From: Alsobacter soli
Lineage (GTDB): Bacteria > Pseudomonadota > Alphaproteobacteria > Rhizobiales > Beijerinckiaceae
Reading direction: 5' to 3'
Length of the DNA: 39,640 bases
Assembly: GCA_945883115.1 (NCBI GenBank)
Contig: CAMCXA010000018.1
Span: 1-39,640, forward strand
The notes under the pieces were generated by a model. It ran no database searches. It saw only the letters and a program-made list of their open reading frames with translations, and was not told where the DNA came from. A program made the translations under genes and the position numbers. Of the stretch, positions 16,965 to 24,526 are shown in pieces (position 1 is the stretch's first letter; each line of letters starts with the position of its first letter).

Positions 16965-17339
16965 ATGAACCAGCAAATGATTACGACCCCGAAGGGCGAG
17001 CGGATGGTTGTTCTCCCCGAAGCGGAGTATCTGCGCTTGCTGGAAGCGCTCGAGGATAGCGAGGATCGCGCTGCCGTCCGCCGTTTCCGGGACCGTTTGG
17101 CCACAGGCGAAGAAGAGCTTTTGCCGTCCGCCATGGTGGATGCGATTTTGGATGGCGAGAGCAGGGTTCGAATCTGGCGGGAACATCGCGGCCTGACGGC
17201 GGCGGCACTGGCGAAAAAAGCGGGAATCGCTTCGGCCTATCTCTCGCAGATCGAAACGGGCAAGCGGGAAGGAACGGTTGAGACCTATCGCAAACTGGCC
17301 TCGGCTTTGGGTATTACGTTGGATGATTTGATCGGGTGA
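16965..17339 (+). CDS. XRE-family antitoxin with Phd-like N-terminus
   Basis: A 124-residue protein in two parts. Residues 1-60 (TTPKGERMVVLPEAEYLRLLEALED) look like a short antitoxin or toxin-binding segment. Residues about 65-124 are a Cro/CI-type HTH with IWREHRGLTAAALAKKAGIA, YLSQIETGKREGT and ASALGITLDDLIG. It would neutralise the RelE protein encoded just upstream and repress the pair. Start chosen at the ATG preceded by GAGGGGG, just after the toxin stop; the frame is open upstream but overlaps the toxin in another frame. Confidence 0.87.
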   Translation: MNQQMITTPKGERMVVLPEAEYLRLLEALEDSEDRAAVRRFRDRLATGEEELLPSAMVDAILDGESRVRIWREHRGLTAAALAKKAGIASAYLSQIETGKREGTVETYRKLASALGITLDDLIG

Positions 17340-17408
17340 GCGGGGTTTTGGGTTGGGTGTGAGGGGATTGCGTTTCTCAAATGACAAAATCGCCCGAGCA
17401 ATTCCCAC

Positions 17409-17693
17409 TCAAGCGGCAGTCTTTGCGACGCTCCATTCAACAGTGAGGCCTGCGTCTGTTGCGAGGATCATCAGCGCGTCGAGGCTGAATTTGTCGATTC
17501 TGCCGCGTAAGAGGTCGTTCATTCGTGGCTGCGTGACGCCGAGCCGTTTGGCTGCTTCGGTTTGTGTGAGGTTCCAGCCTGCGACGGCCTCCTGAATTGC
17601 GATCATTAAGCCGGACCGGGCCTTCATGTTCGCGGCCTCGGCGGGTGAATTTTCCAGTGCGTCCCAGACGCTGTCGAAACGTTCTACGGTCAT
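17409..17693 (-). CDS. HTH antitoxin of the HigA/HTH_37 type
   Basis: A 94-residue DNA-binding protein. The HTH is in the second half: WNLTQTEAAKRLGVTQPRMN, then DLLRGRIDKFSLDALMILA and GLTVEWSV. This matches the family that partners phage Gp49/HigB-like toxins, in which the toxin gene precedes the antitoxin. No intact toxin lies upstream; the preceding 140 nt hold only a short fused remnant whose stop overlaps this start as ATGA. It may therefore be an orphan antitoxin. Confidence 0.85.
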   Translation of the reverse strand: MTVERFDSVWDALENSPAEAANMKARSGLMIAIQEAVAGWNLTQTEAAKRLGVTQPRMNDLLRGRIDKFSLDALMILATDAGLTVEWSVAKTAA

Positions 17694-17836
17694 CGTTTCT
17701 CTCTCCGAAAAAGTTCCTTGAACCGCATGGTCGCGAGGTCAACGCAAGCAGGCAAAGGCATCACACATCCTTCCAGCGCATCGCTATTATATCGTCGTTC
17801 TTCCTTCAACGCTTCGCCCCGCAAAACGAGCTCATA
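17690..17836 (-). pseudogene. Fused remnant of two toxin genes
   Basis: An open frame of 48 codons fills the gap between two antitoxin genes, overlapping the stop of one and the start of the other. Its first part, YELVLRGEALKEERR, resembles the N-terminus of RelE/StbE toxins. Its last part, VDLATMRFKELFRREKR, resembles the C-terminus of Gp49-like HigB toxins. There is no in-frame ATG. I read it as a deletion scar joining relE of an upstream RelBE operon to higB of a downstream HigBA operon. The family matches are from memory of the motifs and are short. Confidence 0.4.
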
Positions 17837-18083
17837 TCTTTTCCAGTGTTACCTTATGGACGGGTTGCCCGACACGTGCGTTGGCGATGATGTTGAGTTC
17901 GAGGTCCTCCAAGCGGTCTAGCATCGCCTCGTAGGCTTTGGTGGGCACGCAATAAAAGGCGGGTTCGTTGCGGTCGAGGATGACAACCGGAAAGCCTTCG
18001 CCTGCGGCGATGGTGCCCATCGGGTTTTTCTTCAGTTCGGACAGGCTGGCACTGGTTGCCGCAAAAATGGGATGGGTCATCAA
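17832..18083 (-). CDS. Type II antitoxin, RelB/StbD (Phd/YefM-like)
   Basis: An 83-residue protein with the RelB/StbD pattern: IFAATSASLSELKKNPMGTI, then GFPVVILDRNEPAFYCVPTKAYEAMLDRLED (about 30-60), the typical beta-alpha DNA-binding part, and a short C-terminal tail for toxin binding. Genes of this kind are followed by relE/stbE; here the follow-on frame is only the truncated remnant described at 17690-17836. It is probably an antitoxin that has lost its toxin. Confidence 0.85.
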   Translation of the reverse strand: MMTHPIFAATSASLSELKKNPMGTIAAGEGFPVVILDRNEPAFYCVPTKAYEAMLDRLEDLELNIIANARVGQPVHKVTLEKI

Positions 18084-18126
18084 CGCTTCTCCTCGCTGCC
18101 TTTTTTAGTACCTTAAACTGGTCTTT

Positions 18127-18792
18127 TCACGTGTCGGACTTGGCGACATTGAGGACGCCGCGCAGCAGGGTGGTGATCAGCTGGGTTTTGGCGGTGGTGA
18201 AGGCGGCGTCGTCGAGCGGGGCGCTGCCATTCAACGCGGTGATCTGGTGGTCGAAATCGGCATAATGCTGGGTGGCGGCCCAGATCAGATAGATGAGGTA
18301 GCGTGGCTGCATGGGGACGATCAGGCCTTTGTTGATCCAGCTCTGGATGATCGCCTCGCGGGAGGCGAGCCATGTGGCGAGCGTAGTGTGCAGGAAATCC
18401 TCGATGACGGGGGCGCCGCGCATGATCTCGCTGGCCCAGATTTTCGAGCCGAGCGGGTCGGTGCGTGCCATGTCCATCTTCGCGCCGATATAGGCGGCAA
18501 GGGCCTCGGCGGGGTCGTCATTGACGTCGAAGGACGAGGCTGCGGCGAGCCATGCCGTCAGCACGTTTTCGGTGACGGCGCGATAGAGCGCCTCCTTGGT
18601 GGGGAAATAATAGTGCAGATTGGCCTTGGGGATGCCGGCGCGCAGGGCGATCTCCGATGTTGTAGCGCCTTTGAAGCCGAGCTCGGCGAACACCTTTTCG
18701 GCAGCGTCGAGAATGAGCTGCTCCTTGGCGCTGCGGATGGTCGGCTTGCTTCGGTCGGGAAGCGGGCTTTCAAGCGGGGTGGCGGGGGTCAT
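18127..18792 (-). CDS. rutR: TetR-family pyrimidine-responsive regulator RutR
   Basis: A 221-residue TetR-type repressor. The HTH is at about 28-65: KVFAELGFKGATTSEIALRA, then IPKANLHYYFPTKEALYRAV. The ligand domain contains KIWASEIMRGAP and LIYLIWAATQHYADFDHQI, which closely match E. coli RutR (NLLYYFPSKEALY and MIWASTQHYADF as I remember them). RutR binds uracil/thymine and releases DNA. The operator at 18837-18852, between this gene and the divergent catabolic genes, matches the RutR consensus. In-frame ATGs also exist at 18825 and 18857, but the latter lies beyond the operator; 18792 gives a family-like length. Confidence 0.92.
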   Translation of the reverse strand: MTPATPLESPLPDRSKPTIRSAKEQLILDAAEKVFAELGFKGATTSEIALRAGIPKANLHYYFPTKEALYRAVTENVLTAWLAAASSFDVNDDPAEALAAYIGAKMDMARTDPLGSKIWASEIMRGAPVIEDFLHTTLATWLASREAIIQSWINKGLIVPMQPRYLIYLIWAATQHYADFDHQITALNGSAPLDDAAFTTAKTQLITTLLRGVLNVAKSDT

Positions 18793-18836
18793 ACCAAGGT
18801 TTTTCCGGATTATGCGGTGTTTCATTTCAACAAGAA

Positions 18837-18852
18837 TTGACCATTTGGTCAA
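18837..18852. promoter_or_regulatory. RutR-type operator palindrome
   Basis: TTGACCATTTGGTCAA is a perfect inverted repeat with the form TTGACCA-N2-TGGTCAA, the RutR consensus as known from E. coli. Its TTGACC arms also serve as possible -35 hexamers in both directions (minus strand: TTGACC, 17 nt, TGAAAT), so occupancy would block rutR and the amidohydrolase operon together. Confidence 0.85.
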
Positions 18853-18897
18853 ACTCATAATAGCGTAGCTTTCAGGCGTGTGAAAACGGAGTGCGCA

Positions 18898-20145
18898 ATG
18901 GCAGATCTCTCGAATGTCAGTATCGATCCTGTCCGGCTGTGGGGCAGCCTGATGGAAATGGCCCAGATCGGCGGGACGCCCAAGGGCGGCTGCAAAAGGC
19001 TGACATTGACGGATCTCGACAAGCAGGGCCGCGAACTCTTTACAGCGTGGTGCACGGCGGCGGGATGCACGATGAGCGTGGACCGCATGGGCAATATGTT
19101 TGCGCGGCGCGCCGGGACCGACAATTCGCTGCCGCCGGTGATGATGGGCAGCCATCTTGATACGCAACCGACGGGTGGCAAATTCGATGGCGTGCTGGGT
19201 GTGCTGGGCGCGCTGGAAGTGGTGCGGTCGCTGAATGATCTCAACATCAAGACGAAATATCCGATCGAGATTGCGAACTGGACGAACGAGGAAGGCTCGC
19301 GTTTTGCGCCGGCCATGGTGTCCTCGGGTGTGTTCGCCGGCGCCTATACGGAAGAATTCGCCTATTCGCGCACGGATAGCGAGGGCAAGACGCTTGGCGA
19401 TGAGCTGAAGCGGATCGGGTATCAGGGTGAGTTGCCGACAGGGGGCCGCGCGATCCATGCGTTTTTTGAACTGCATATCGAGCAGGGGCCGATTCTCGAG
19501 GCCGAGGCGTGTGATGTCGGCATTGTGACGCACGGCCAGGGGCAGCGCTGGTATGAAATCAATCTGACCGGGTTCGAGAGCCATGCCGGATCGACGCCGA
19601 TGCCGCGCCGGAAGGATGCGTTGCTGGGGGCGGCGCGGATTGTCGAGCTCGTCAACCGGATCGGGCTGGCGCATGCGCCAAACGCGGTGTCGACGGTGGG
19701 GATGCTCAACCCCTATCCGAATTCGCGCAATGTGATTCCCGGGTCGGTGTTCATGACGGTCGATTTCCGCCATCCGGAAGACGGCACGCTCTCGGCGATG
19801 GATGCGGCCTTGCAGGAAGGCGTGAAGGCGATCACGGACGGGATCGGGCTTGAATGCGAGATCAAGCGAGTGTTCTACTACAAGCCGGTGGCGTTTGATG
19901 CGGAGTGCGTCGCGGCTGTCCGGCGGGCGGCGGACCATTTCGGATACAAGCACCGGGATATTGTGTCGGGGGCCGGGCATGATGCTTGCTATCTGGCACG
20001 GGTGGCCCCAACGTCGATGATCTTCACGCCCTGTGTTGACGGGATCAGTCATAACGAGGCGGAAGATATCAGCCAGGATTGGGCGCGCATGGGAACCAAT
20101 GTTCTTCTGCATGCAGTGCTCGAAAAAGCCGAAATTGTCGCGTAG
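18898..20145 (+). CDS. hyuC: M20 Zn-dependent amidohydrolase, beta-ureidopropionase / N-carbamoylase type
   Basis: A 415-residue M20/M28-family hydrolase that removes the N-carbamoyl group (N-carbamoyl-beta-alanine to beta-alanine, NH3 and CO2, or a carbamoyl amino acid). Metal ligands are visible: His86 in GSHLDTQ, Asp97 in GGKFDGVLG, Glu131/132 in TNEEGSRF, the His in HIEQGP, and the C-terminal His in DGISHNE. SHAGSTPMPRRKDAL marks the dimerisation/lid domain. It acts after the dihydropyrimidinase encoded 42 nt downstream. Start: a GTG at 18880 is possible, but the ATG at 18898 has GGAG 7 nt before it and fits the family N-terminus. Control by RutR is inferred from the operator about 45 nt upstream. 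Confidence 0.92.
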   Translation: MADLSNVSIDPVRLWGSLMEMAQIGGTPKGGCKRLTLTDLDKQGRELFTAWCTAAGCTMSVDRMGNMFARRAGTDNSLPPVMMGSHLDTQPTGGKFDGVLGVLGALEVVRSLNDLNIKTKYPIEIANWTNEEGSRFAPAMVSSGVFAGAYTEEFAYSRTDSEGKTLGDELKRIGYQGELPTGGRAIHAFFELHIEQGPILEAEACDVGIVTHGQGQRWYEINLTGFESHAGSTPMPRRKDALLGAARIVELVNRIGLAHAPNAVSTVGMLNPYPNSRNVIPGSVFMTVDFRHPEDGTLSAMDAALQEGVKAITDGIGLECEIKRVFYYKPVAFDAECVAAVRRAADHFGYKHRDIVSGAGHDACYLARVAPTSMIFTPCVDGISHNEAEDISQDWARMGTNVLLHAVLEKAEIVA

Positions 20146-20187
20146 ACCGAAAGTGATCCAGAAACAGGCGAAAAGAGGGGAAAACAC

Positions 20188-21615
20188 ATGTCAACGCTGA
20201 TCAAGGGCGGAACCATCGTGACCGCTGACCGGACGTATAAGGCGGATGTTCTGATCGAGGGCGAAAGCATTTCGGCGATCGGGAGCGGGCTTTCGGGCAC
20301 GGCGACGATTGACGCGACAGGGTGCTTCATCATGCCCGGCGGCATTGATCCGCATACCCATCTCGATATGCCGTTCATGGGCACAAATTCGGCAGATGAT
20401 TACGAAAGCGGCACGAAGGCTGCGCTTTCCGGCGGCACGACGATGGTTGTGGATTTCTGCATTCCCGGCAAGGGGCAGCGTCTGATGGATGCGTGGGCGG
20501 ATTGGGACAAGCGCTCGGCGAAGGCGGCGACAGATTACTCCTATCATATGTGCATCACCTATTGGTCGGATCAGGTGCGCGAGGATATGGCCGAGGTCGT
20601 CAAGCACGGCGTGACGACATTCAAACATTTCATGGCCTATAAGGGCGCGTTGATGGTGAATGATGACGAGATGTTCTCGTCCTTCCGCCGCTGCGCGGAA
20701 CTCGGCGCGATGCCGCTGGTGCATGCCGAGAATGGCGATGTTGTGGCGGCGTTGCAGGCGAAGCTGATGGCAGACGGGATTACGGGGCCGGAAGGGCATG
20801 CTTTCTCCCGCCCGCCCGAGGTTGAGGGCGAGGCTGCGAACCGCGCGATCATGATTGCGGATGCGGCGGGCGTGCCGCTTTATATCGTGCATACATCCTC
20901 GATTCCGGCGCATGAGGCGATTGCGCGGGCGCGGGCACTCGGCAAGCGGGTGTATGGCGAACCCTTGATCCAGCATCTCGTGCTCGACGAGAGCGAATAT
21001 TTCAACAAGGACTGGAAACATGCCGCGCGGCGCGTAATGTCTCCGCCGTTCCGCGACAAGAAAAACCAGGAAGATCTCTGGAACGGATTGCGGGCGGGAT
21101 CGCTGCATGTGGTCGCGACCGACCATTGCGCGTTCACGACGAAGCAGAAGGAAGTCGGGCTGAATGATTTCACGAAGATTCCGAACGGGACCGGCGGTCT
21201 CGAGGACCGGATGCCCGTTTTGTGGACGCATGGCGTGAATACGGGCCGCATGACGATGAATGAGTTCGTGGCGGTGACGTCGACGAATATTGCGAAAATC
21301 CTGAATATCTATCCCAAAAAGGGCGCGGTTTTGCCGGGTGCCGATGCGGACCTCGTGATCTGGGATCCGAAGGCGACGAAAACAGTTAGTGCTGAGACGC
21401 AGATTTCGGTGATTGATTACAATGTATTCGAGGGCCAGAAGCTCACGGGATTGCCGCGGATGACGCTGTCGCGCGGCGAGGTGTGCTGGCAGGACGGCAA
21501 GGTGACGGCCAAGACGGGCCGGGGCAAGTTTGTCGCGCGTGCGCCGTTCCCGCCCGAAGCAGCGGCTTTGGCGGACTGGAAACGCATGACCCAACCGCAG
21601 AAGATTGCGCGCTAA
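20188..21615 (+). CDS. hydA: Dihydropyrimidinase / hydantoinase
   Basis: A 475-residue cyclic amidohydrolase. The binuclear metal site shows HxH in DPHTHLD (His56, His58), the lysine expected to be carboxylated in FMAYKGA (Lys152), and histidines in HAENGD and HTSS plus the Asp in VATDHCAF. It opens dihydrouracil or dihydrothymine to N-carbamoyl-beta-amino acids, supplying the M20 enzyme encoded upstream. The typical AAGG-type ribosome binding site is weak (GAGGGGAAAACAC), but the start MSTLIKGGTIVTADRTYKAD is standard. The stop overlaps the ATPase start as TAATG, so the importer is translated in the same operon. Confidence 0.95.
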   Translation: MSTLIKGGTIVTADRTYKADVLIEGESISAIGSGLSGTATIDATGCFIMPGGIDPHTHLDMPFMGTNSADDYESGTKAALSGGTTMVVDFCIPGKGQRLMDAWADWDKRSAKAATDYSYHMCITYWSDQVREDMAEVVKHGVTTFKHFMAYKGALMVNDDEMFSSFRRCAELGAMPLVHAENGDVVAALQAKLMADGITGPEGHAFSRPPEVEGEAANRAIMIADAAGVPLYIVHTSSIPAHEAIARARALGKRVYGEPLIQHLVLDESEYFNKDWKHAARRVMSPPFRDKKNQEDLWNGLRAGSLHVVATDHCAFTTKQKEVGLNDFTKIPNGTGGLEDRMPVLWTHGVNTGRMTMNEFVAVTSTNIAKILNIYPKKGAVLPGADADLVIWDPKATKTVSAETQISVIDYNVFEGQKLTGLPRMTLSRGEVCWQDGKVTAKTGRGKFVARAPFPPEAAALADWKRMTQPQKIAR

Positions 21616-22460
21616 TGGCGAAGAAAACATCCTCTACGAAGGCGAAGAGTACGGATCAGGCGTCCGAGACGCCGATAAGCGGTGAAAAGGTGATCGCGTG
21701 CGAGGGTCTGTCGCTCACCTTCGAGACGGCGGACGGGCCGGTGCAGGCGCTTTCGGGCATTGATCTCGATATTGCCAAGGGCGAGTTCGTCTCGCTGATC
21801 GGGCCTTCGGGCTGCGGCAAGACGACTTTGCTGCGGGTGATCGCTGATCTCGAGCAGCCGACCGATGGCAGCGTCCGCATCAACAGCATGACCCCGAACG
21901 AAGCGCGGCTGAAGCGGGCCTATGGCTATGTGTTTCAGGCACCCGCGCTCTATCCCTGGCGGACGATTGCGAAGAATATCGCGCTGCCACTCGAGATTAT
22001 GGGGTTTGCGAAAGAGGACCGTGTGGAGCGGGTGCGGAAGGGGCTTGAACTTGTCAATCTGACAGGGTTCGAGAACAAGTTTCCCTGGCAGCTTTCGGGC
22101 GGGATGCAGCAGCGGGCGTCGATTGCGCGGGCATTGTCATTTGATCCCGATTTGTTGCTGATGGACGAGCCGTTCGGCGCGCTGGATGAGATTGTCCGCG
22201 ACAAGCTGAACGAGCAATTGCTGCGGCTTTGGGAGAAGACGCAGAAGACGGTTGTGTTTGTGACGCATTCGATCCCCGAGGCGGTGTTTCTCTCGACGAA
22301 GATTGTGGTGATGTCGCCGCGTCCGGGGAAGATCCACGATGTGATTGCGTGCAATTTTCCGAAGGACCGCACGCTGGATATTCGTGAAACGCCGGAATTT
22401 CTGGATGTTGCGAACAGGGTGCGGCAGGGCTTGCGCGAGGGGCATTCCTATGTCGATTGA
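21615..22460 (+). CDS. ABC transporter ATP-binding protein (NitT/TauT, pyrimidine-type)
   Basis: A 281-residue ATPase. Walker A is GPSGCGKTT, Q-loop VFQAPALYPWRTI, signature LSGGMQQRASIARAL, Walker B LLMDEPFGALD and H-loop FVTHSIPEAVFL. The LYPWRTI and SIPEAVFLST patterns are those of nitrate/sulfonate/thiamine-precursor importers (SsuB/TauB-like). The ATG overlaps the dihydropyrimidinase stop by one base, so the longer upstream frame, which runs inside that gene, is not used. The N-terminal 30 residues are a low-complexity Ser/Thr/Lys tail. Confidence 0.93.
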   Translation: MAKKTSSTKAKSTDQASETPISGEKVIACEGLSLTFETADGPVQALSGIDLDIAKGEFVSLIGPSGCGKTTLLRVIADLEQPTDGSVRINSMTPNEARLKRAYGYVFQAPALYPWRTIAKNIALPLEIMGFAKEDRVERVRKGLELVNLTGFENKFPWQLSGGMQQRASIARALSFDPDLLLMDEPFGALDEIVRDKLNEQLLRLWEKTQKTVVFVTHSIPEAVFLSTKIVVMSPRPGKIHDVIACNFPKDRTLDIRETPEFLDVANRVRQGLREGHSYVD

Positions 22461-23364
22461 GGCTCCGGCACCTCGCGGTATCGTGGCCCGTTGGACAGAC
22501 GGGCAGACGATTCCCGTGCTGATCGTCGTGCTGGTGATCGGCGTGTTCTGGTATCTCGGCGCGATGTGGCTGAATGCGGATTTGCAGCGGGACCTGTTCG
22601 CGAATGGCGGCAAGACGGAGTATACGACGGCGGAATTGATCGAGGGAACACTCTCGCAGGAACGGCCGAAATTGCCGACGCCGGGGCAGATTATTGCGGA
22701 ATTGCAGAAGACGGTGATCGATACCGCGCCGACGTCGAAGCGGAGCCTCGTGTATCACGGCTCGGTGACGCTGTCGGCGACGGTGCTGGGGTTTTTGCTC
22801 GGCTCGATGCTGGGCATGGTGCTCGCGGTGCTGGTGGTGCATGCGCGGAGTCTGGATCGAAGTTTGATGCCGTGGGTTGTGGCGTCGCAAACCATTCCGA
22901 TCATTGCGCTTGCGCCGATGGTGATCGTGATCATGAACCAGTTCGATATTACCGGGCTGGTGCCGAAATCGATTATTGCGGCGTATCTCTCGTTTTTTCC
23001 GGTGACGGTGGGGATGGTGAAGGGATTGCGCTCGCCTGACCCGTTGCAGATGGATTTGATGCGGACCTATTCGGCGTCGAGAATGCAGGTGTTTTTCATG
23101 CTGCGCGTGCCGGCCTCGTTGCCGTTCCTGTTTGCCAGCCTGAAGGTGGCGGTGGCGGCGAGCCTTGTCGGAACGGTTGTGGCGGAATTGACGAAGAGCG
23201 AGGATGGCGGCTTTGGCGCGCGTCTGCTGGCGGGGTCCTATTACGGCCAGACGATCCAGATCTGGGCGGCGCTGTTTGCGGCGGCGGCGTGCGCGTGGAT
23301 GCTCGTGACGGCGGTGGGCGTGGTCGAGCGCGGCGTTTCGAAACAGATGGGAGCGCGGCCGTGA
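22450..23364 (+). CDS. ABC transporter permease 1 (pyrimidine-type, BPD_transp_1)
   Basis: A 304-residue permease. After the first membrane segment (about 19-37) there is an extra hydrophilic stretch of roughly 60 residues (DLQRDLFANGGKTEYTTAEL and on), followed by the usual core with the EAA-like loop DLMRTYSASRMQVFFMLRVP. The core resembles SsuC/ThiX-type permeases. The start MSIEAPAPRG overlaps the ATPase stop by 11 nt; the in-frame part further upstream is inside the ATPase gene and is not used. Confidence 0.9.
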   Translation: MSIEAPAPRGIVARWTDGQTIPVLIVVLVIGVFWYLGAMWLNADLQRDLFANGGKTEYTTAELIEGTLSQERPKLPTPGQIIAELQKTVIDTAPTSKRSLVYHGSVTLSATVLGFLLGSMLGMVLAVLVVHARSLDRSLMPWVVASQTIPIIALAPMVIVIMNQFDITGLVPKSIIAAYLSFFPVTVGMVKGLRSPDPLQMDLMRTYSASRMQVFFMLRVPASLPFLFASLKVAVAASLVGTVVAELTKSEDGGFGARLLAGSYYGQTIQIWAALFAAAACAWMLVTAVGVVERGVSKQMGARP

Positions 23365-24491
23365 AAATCAGGATCACGCTTCGCACCTTCATTGCGGTTA
23401 CGGCGTTCATGGCGGCGATCGGGCCATATTCGGGGCCGGAGATCCTCTCGCTGTTTGATGAGGAACCCTGGTCGCGGCTGATTTTCTTTTTGCTCGGCTA
23501 TATCGCGATGAAGGATGCGCGGGGCGAGGAGCAACCGGCTTCCGCCGTGTGGAACATGCCGGCGATTACGGCGATGGCGGCGTTCGAGGTTGTGATGCTG
23601 GGCTATGGCCGCGCGGCTGTGAATGCCGAATGGGGCTATTTTCTTGCAATTGCCGCGGTGTGGCTCGGGGCGTGGCAGGTGATCGATACGATCATCGAGA
23701 AGATCAGCCCGAAAGGCCGTCACGTCTGGGTGCTGAATATCGGCGTGCCGCTGATTTTCGGCCTGACCTTGCTGCTCCTATGGGAAACGCTGACCATCGG
23801 CTTCGCCGTGCCGAAGGTGATTTTGCCCGCGCCCTCGGCCATTTTGCTGCGGCTTGTGACGTCGATCCCGATACTGGCGGCGGATTTCGTGCAGACGGTG
23901 CAGGGCATCGGGGCGGGTTATGTGATCGGATGCGGGGCAGGAATTCTCGTGGCGGTGCTGATTGACCGCGTGCCGTTTTTGCAGCGCGGATTATTACCGC
24001 TCGGCAATCTTGTTTCGGCGCTGCCGATTGTCGGCGTCGCGCCGATCATGGTGATGTGGTTCGGGTTTGACTGGCAATCGAAGGCGGCGGTGGTCGTGAT
24101 CATGACGTTTTTTCCGATGCTGGTGAATACGGTGGCGGGGCTTGCGGCGGCGGGCCATATGGAACGCGATTTGATGAAAACCTATGGCGCTGATTACCGC
24201 CAGACATTGCTGCATTTGCGTTTGCCTGCGGCCTTGCCGTTTATCTTCAACGGGTTGAAAATCAATTCGACACTGGCGCTGATCGGCGCGATTGTGGCGG
24301 AGTTTTTCGGCACGCCGATTGTCGGCATGGGGTTCCGGATCAATACGGAAGTCGGGCGGATGAATATTGATATGGTCTGGGCGACCATTGTGGTGGCGGC
24401 TTTGGCCGGTTCGGCATTTTACGGATTACTCGCGCTCCTTGAGCGTCGGGTCACGTTCTGGCATGCTTCCTACCGTCAGGGAGCTGCGTAG
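23361..24491 (+). CDS. ABC transporter permease 2 with extra N-terminal membrane domain
   Basis: A 376-residue permease starting with GTG in a GTGA overlap with the previous stop. The C-terminal 240 residues are a normal BPD_transp_1 core with the EAA-like loop DLMKTYGADYRQTLLHLRLP and the ending GLLALLERRVTFWHASYR. The N-terminal 130 residues are an additional hydrophobic domain of three to four predicted membrane segments, including LIFFLLGYIAM and WGYFLAIAAVWLGAWQVI, not found in standard SsuC-type permeases. It pairs with permease 1. Confidence 0.88.
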   Translation: MKIRITLRTFIAVTAFMAAIGPYSGPEILSLFDEEPWSRLIFFLLGYIAMKDARGEEQPASAVWNMPAITAMAAFEVVMLGYGRAAVNAEWGYFLAIAAVWLGAWQVIDTIIEKISPKGRHVWVLNIGVPLIFGLTLLLLWETLTIGFAVPKVILPAPSAILLRLVTSIPILAADFVQTVQGIGAGYVIGCGAGILVAVLIDRVPFLQRGLLPLGNLVSALPIVGVAPIMVMWFGFDWQSKAAVVVIMTFFPMLVNTVAGLAAAGHMERDLMKTYGADYRQTLLHLRLPAALPFIFNGLKINSTLALIGAIVAEFFGTPIVGMGFRINTEVGRMNIDMVWATIVVAALAGSAFYGLLALLERRVTFWHASYRQGAA

Positions 24492-24494
24492 CTT

Positions 24495-24508
24495 GGGGCA
24501 TGTGCCCC
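24495..24508 (+). other. Short hairpin between permease 2 and the binding protein
   Basis: GGGGCATGTGCCCC is a perfect palindrome placed between the permease stop and the ribosome binding site (GGGAGAAGAG) of the binding-protein gene. It could protect the 5' end of a processed binding-protein mRNA. No T-tract follows, so it is not a terminator. Confidence 0.4.
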
Positions 24509-24526
24509 GTTTCGAGGGAGAAGAGA

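Noticed and set aside
17785-17800. TATAAT on the minus strand before the HigA-like gene as a strong -10
   Set aside because: No acceptable -35 at 16-18 nt; probably chance within the toxin remnant.
18127-20187. Single 686-codon minus-strand frame spanning rutR and the whole amidohydrolase gene
   Set aside because: Only the C-terminal part (rutR) is real. The N-terminal 450 codons are antisense to the M20 enzyme and cross the RutR operator.
20191-21630. 479-codon minus-strand frame opposite dihydropyrimidinase
   Set aside because: Arg/His-rich shadow of the well-supported plus-strand gene.
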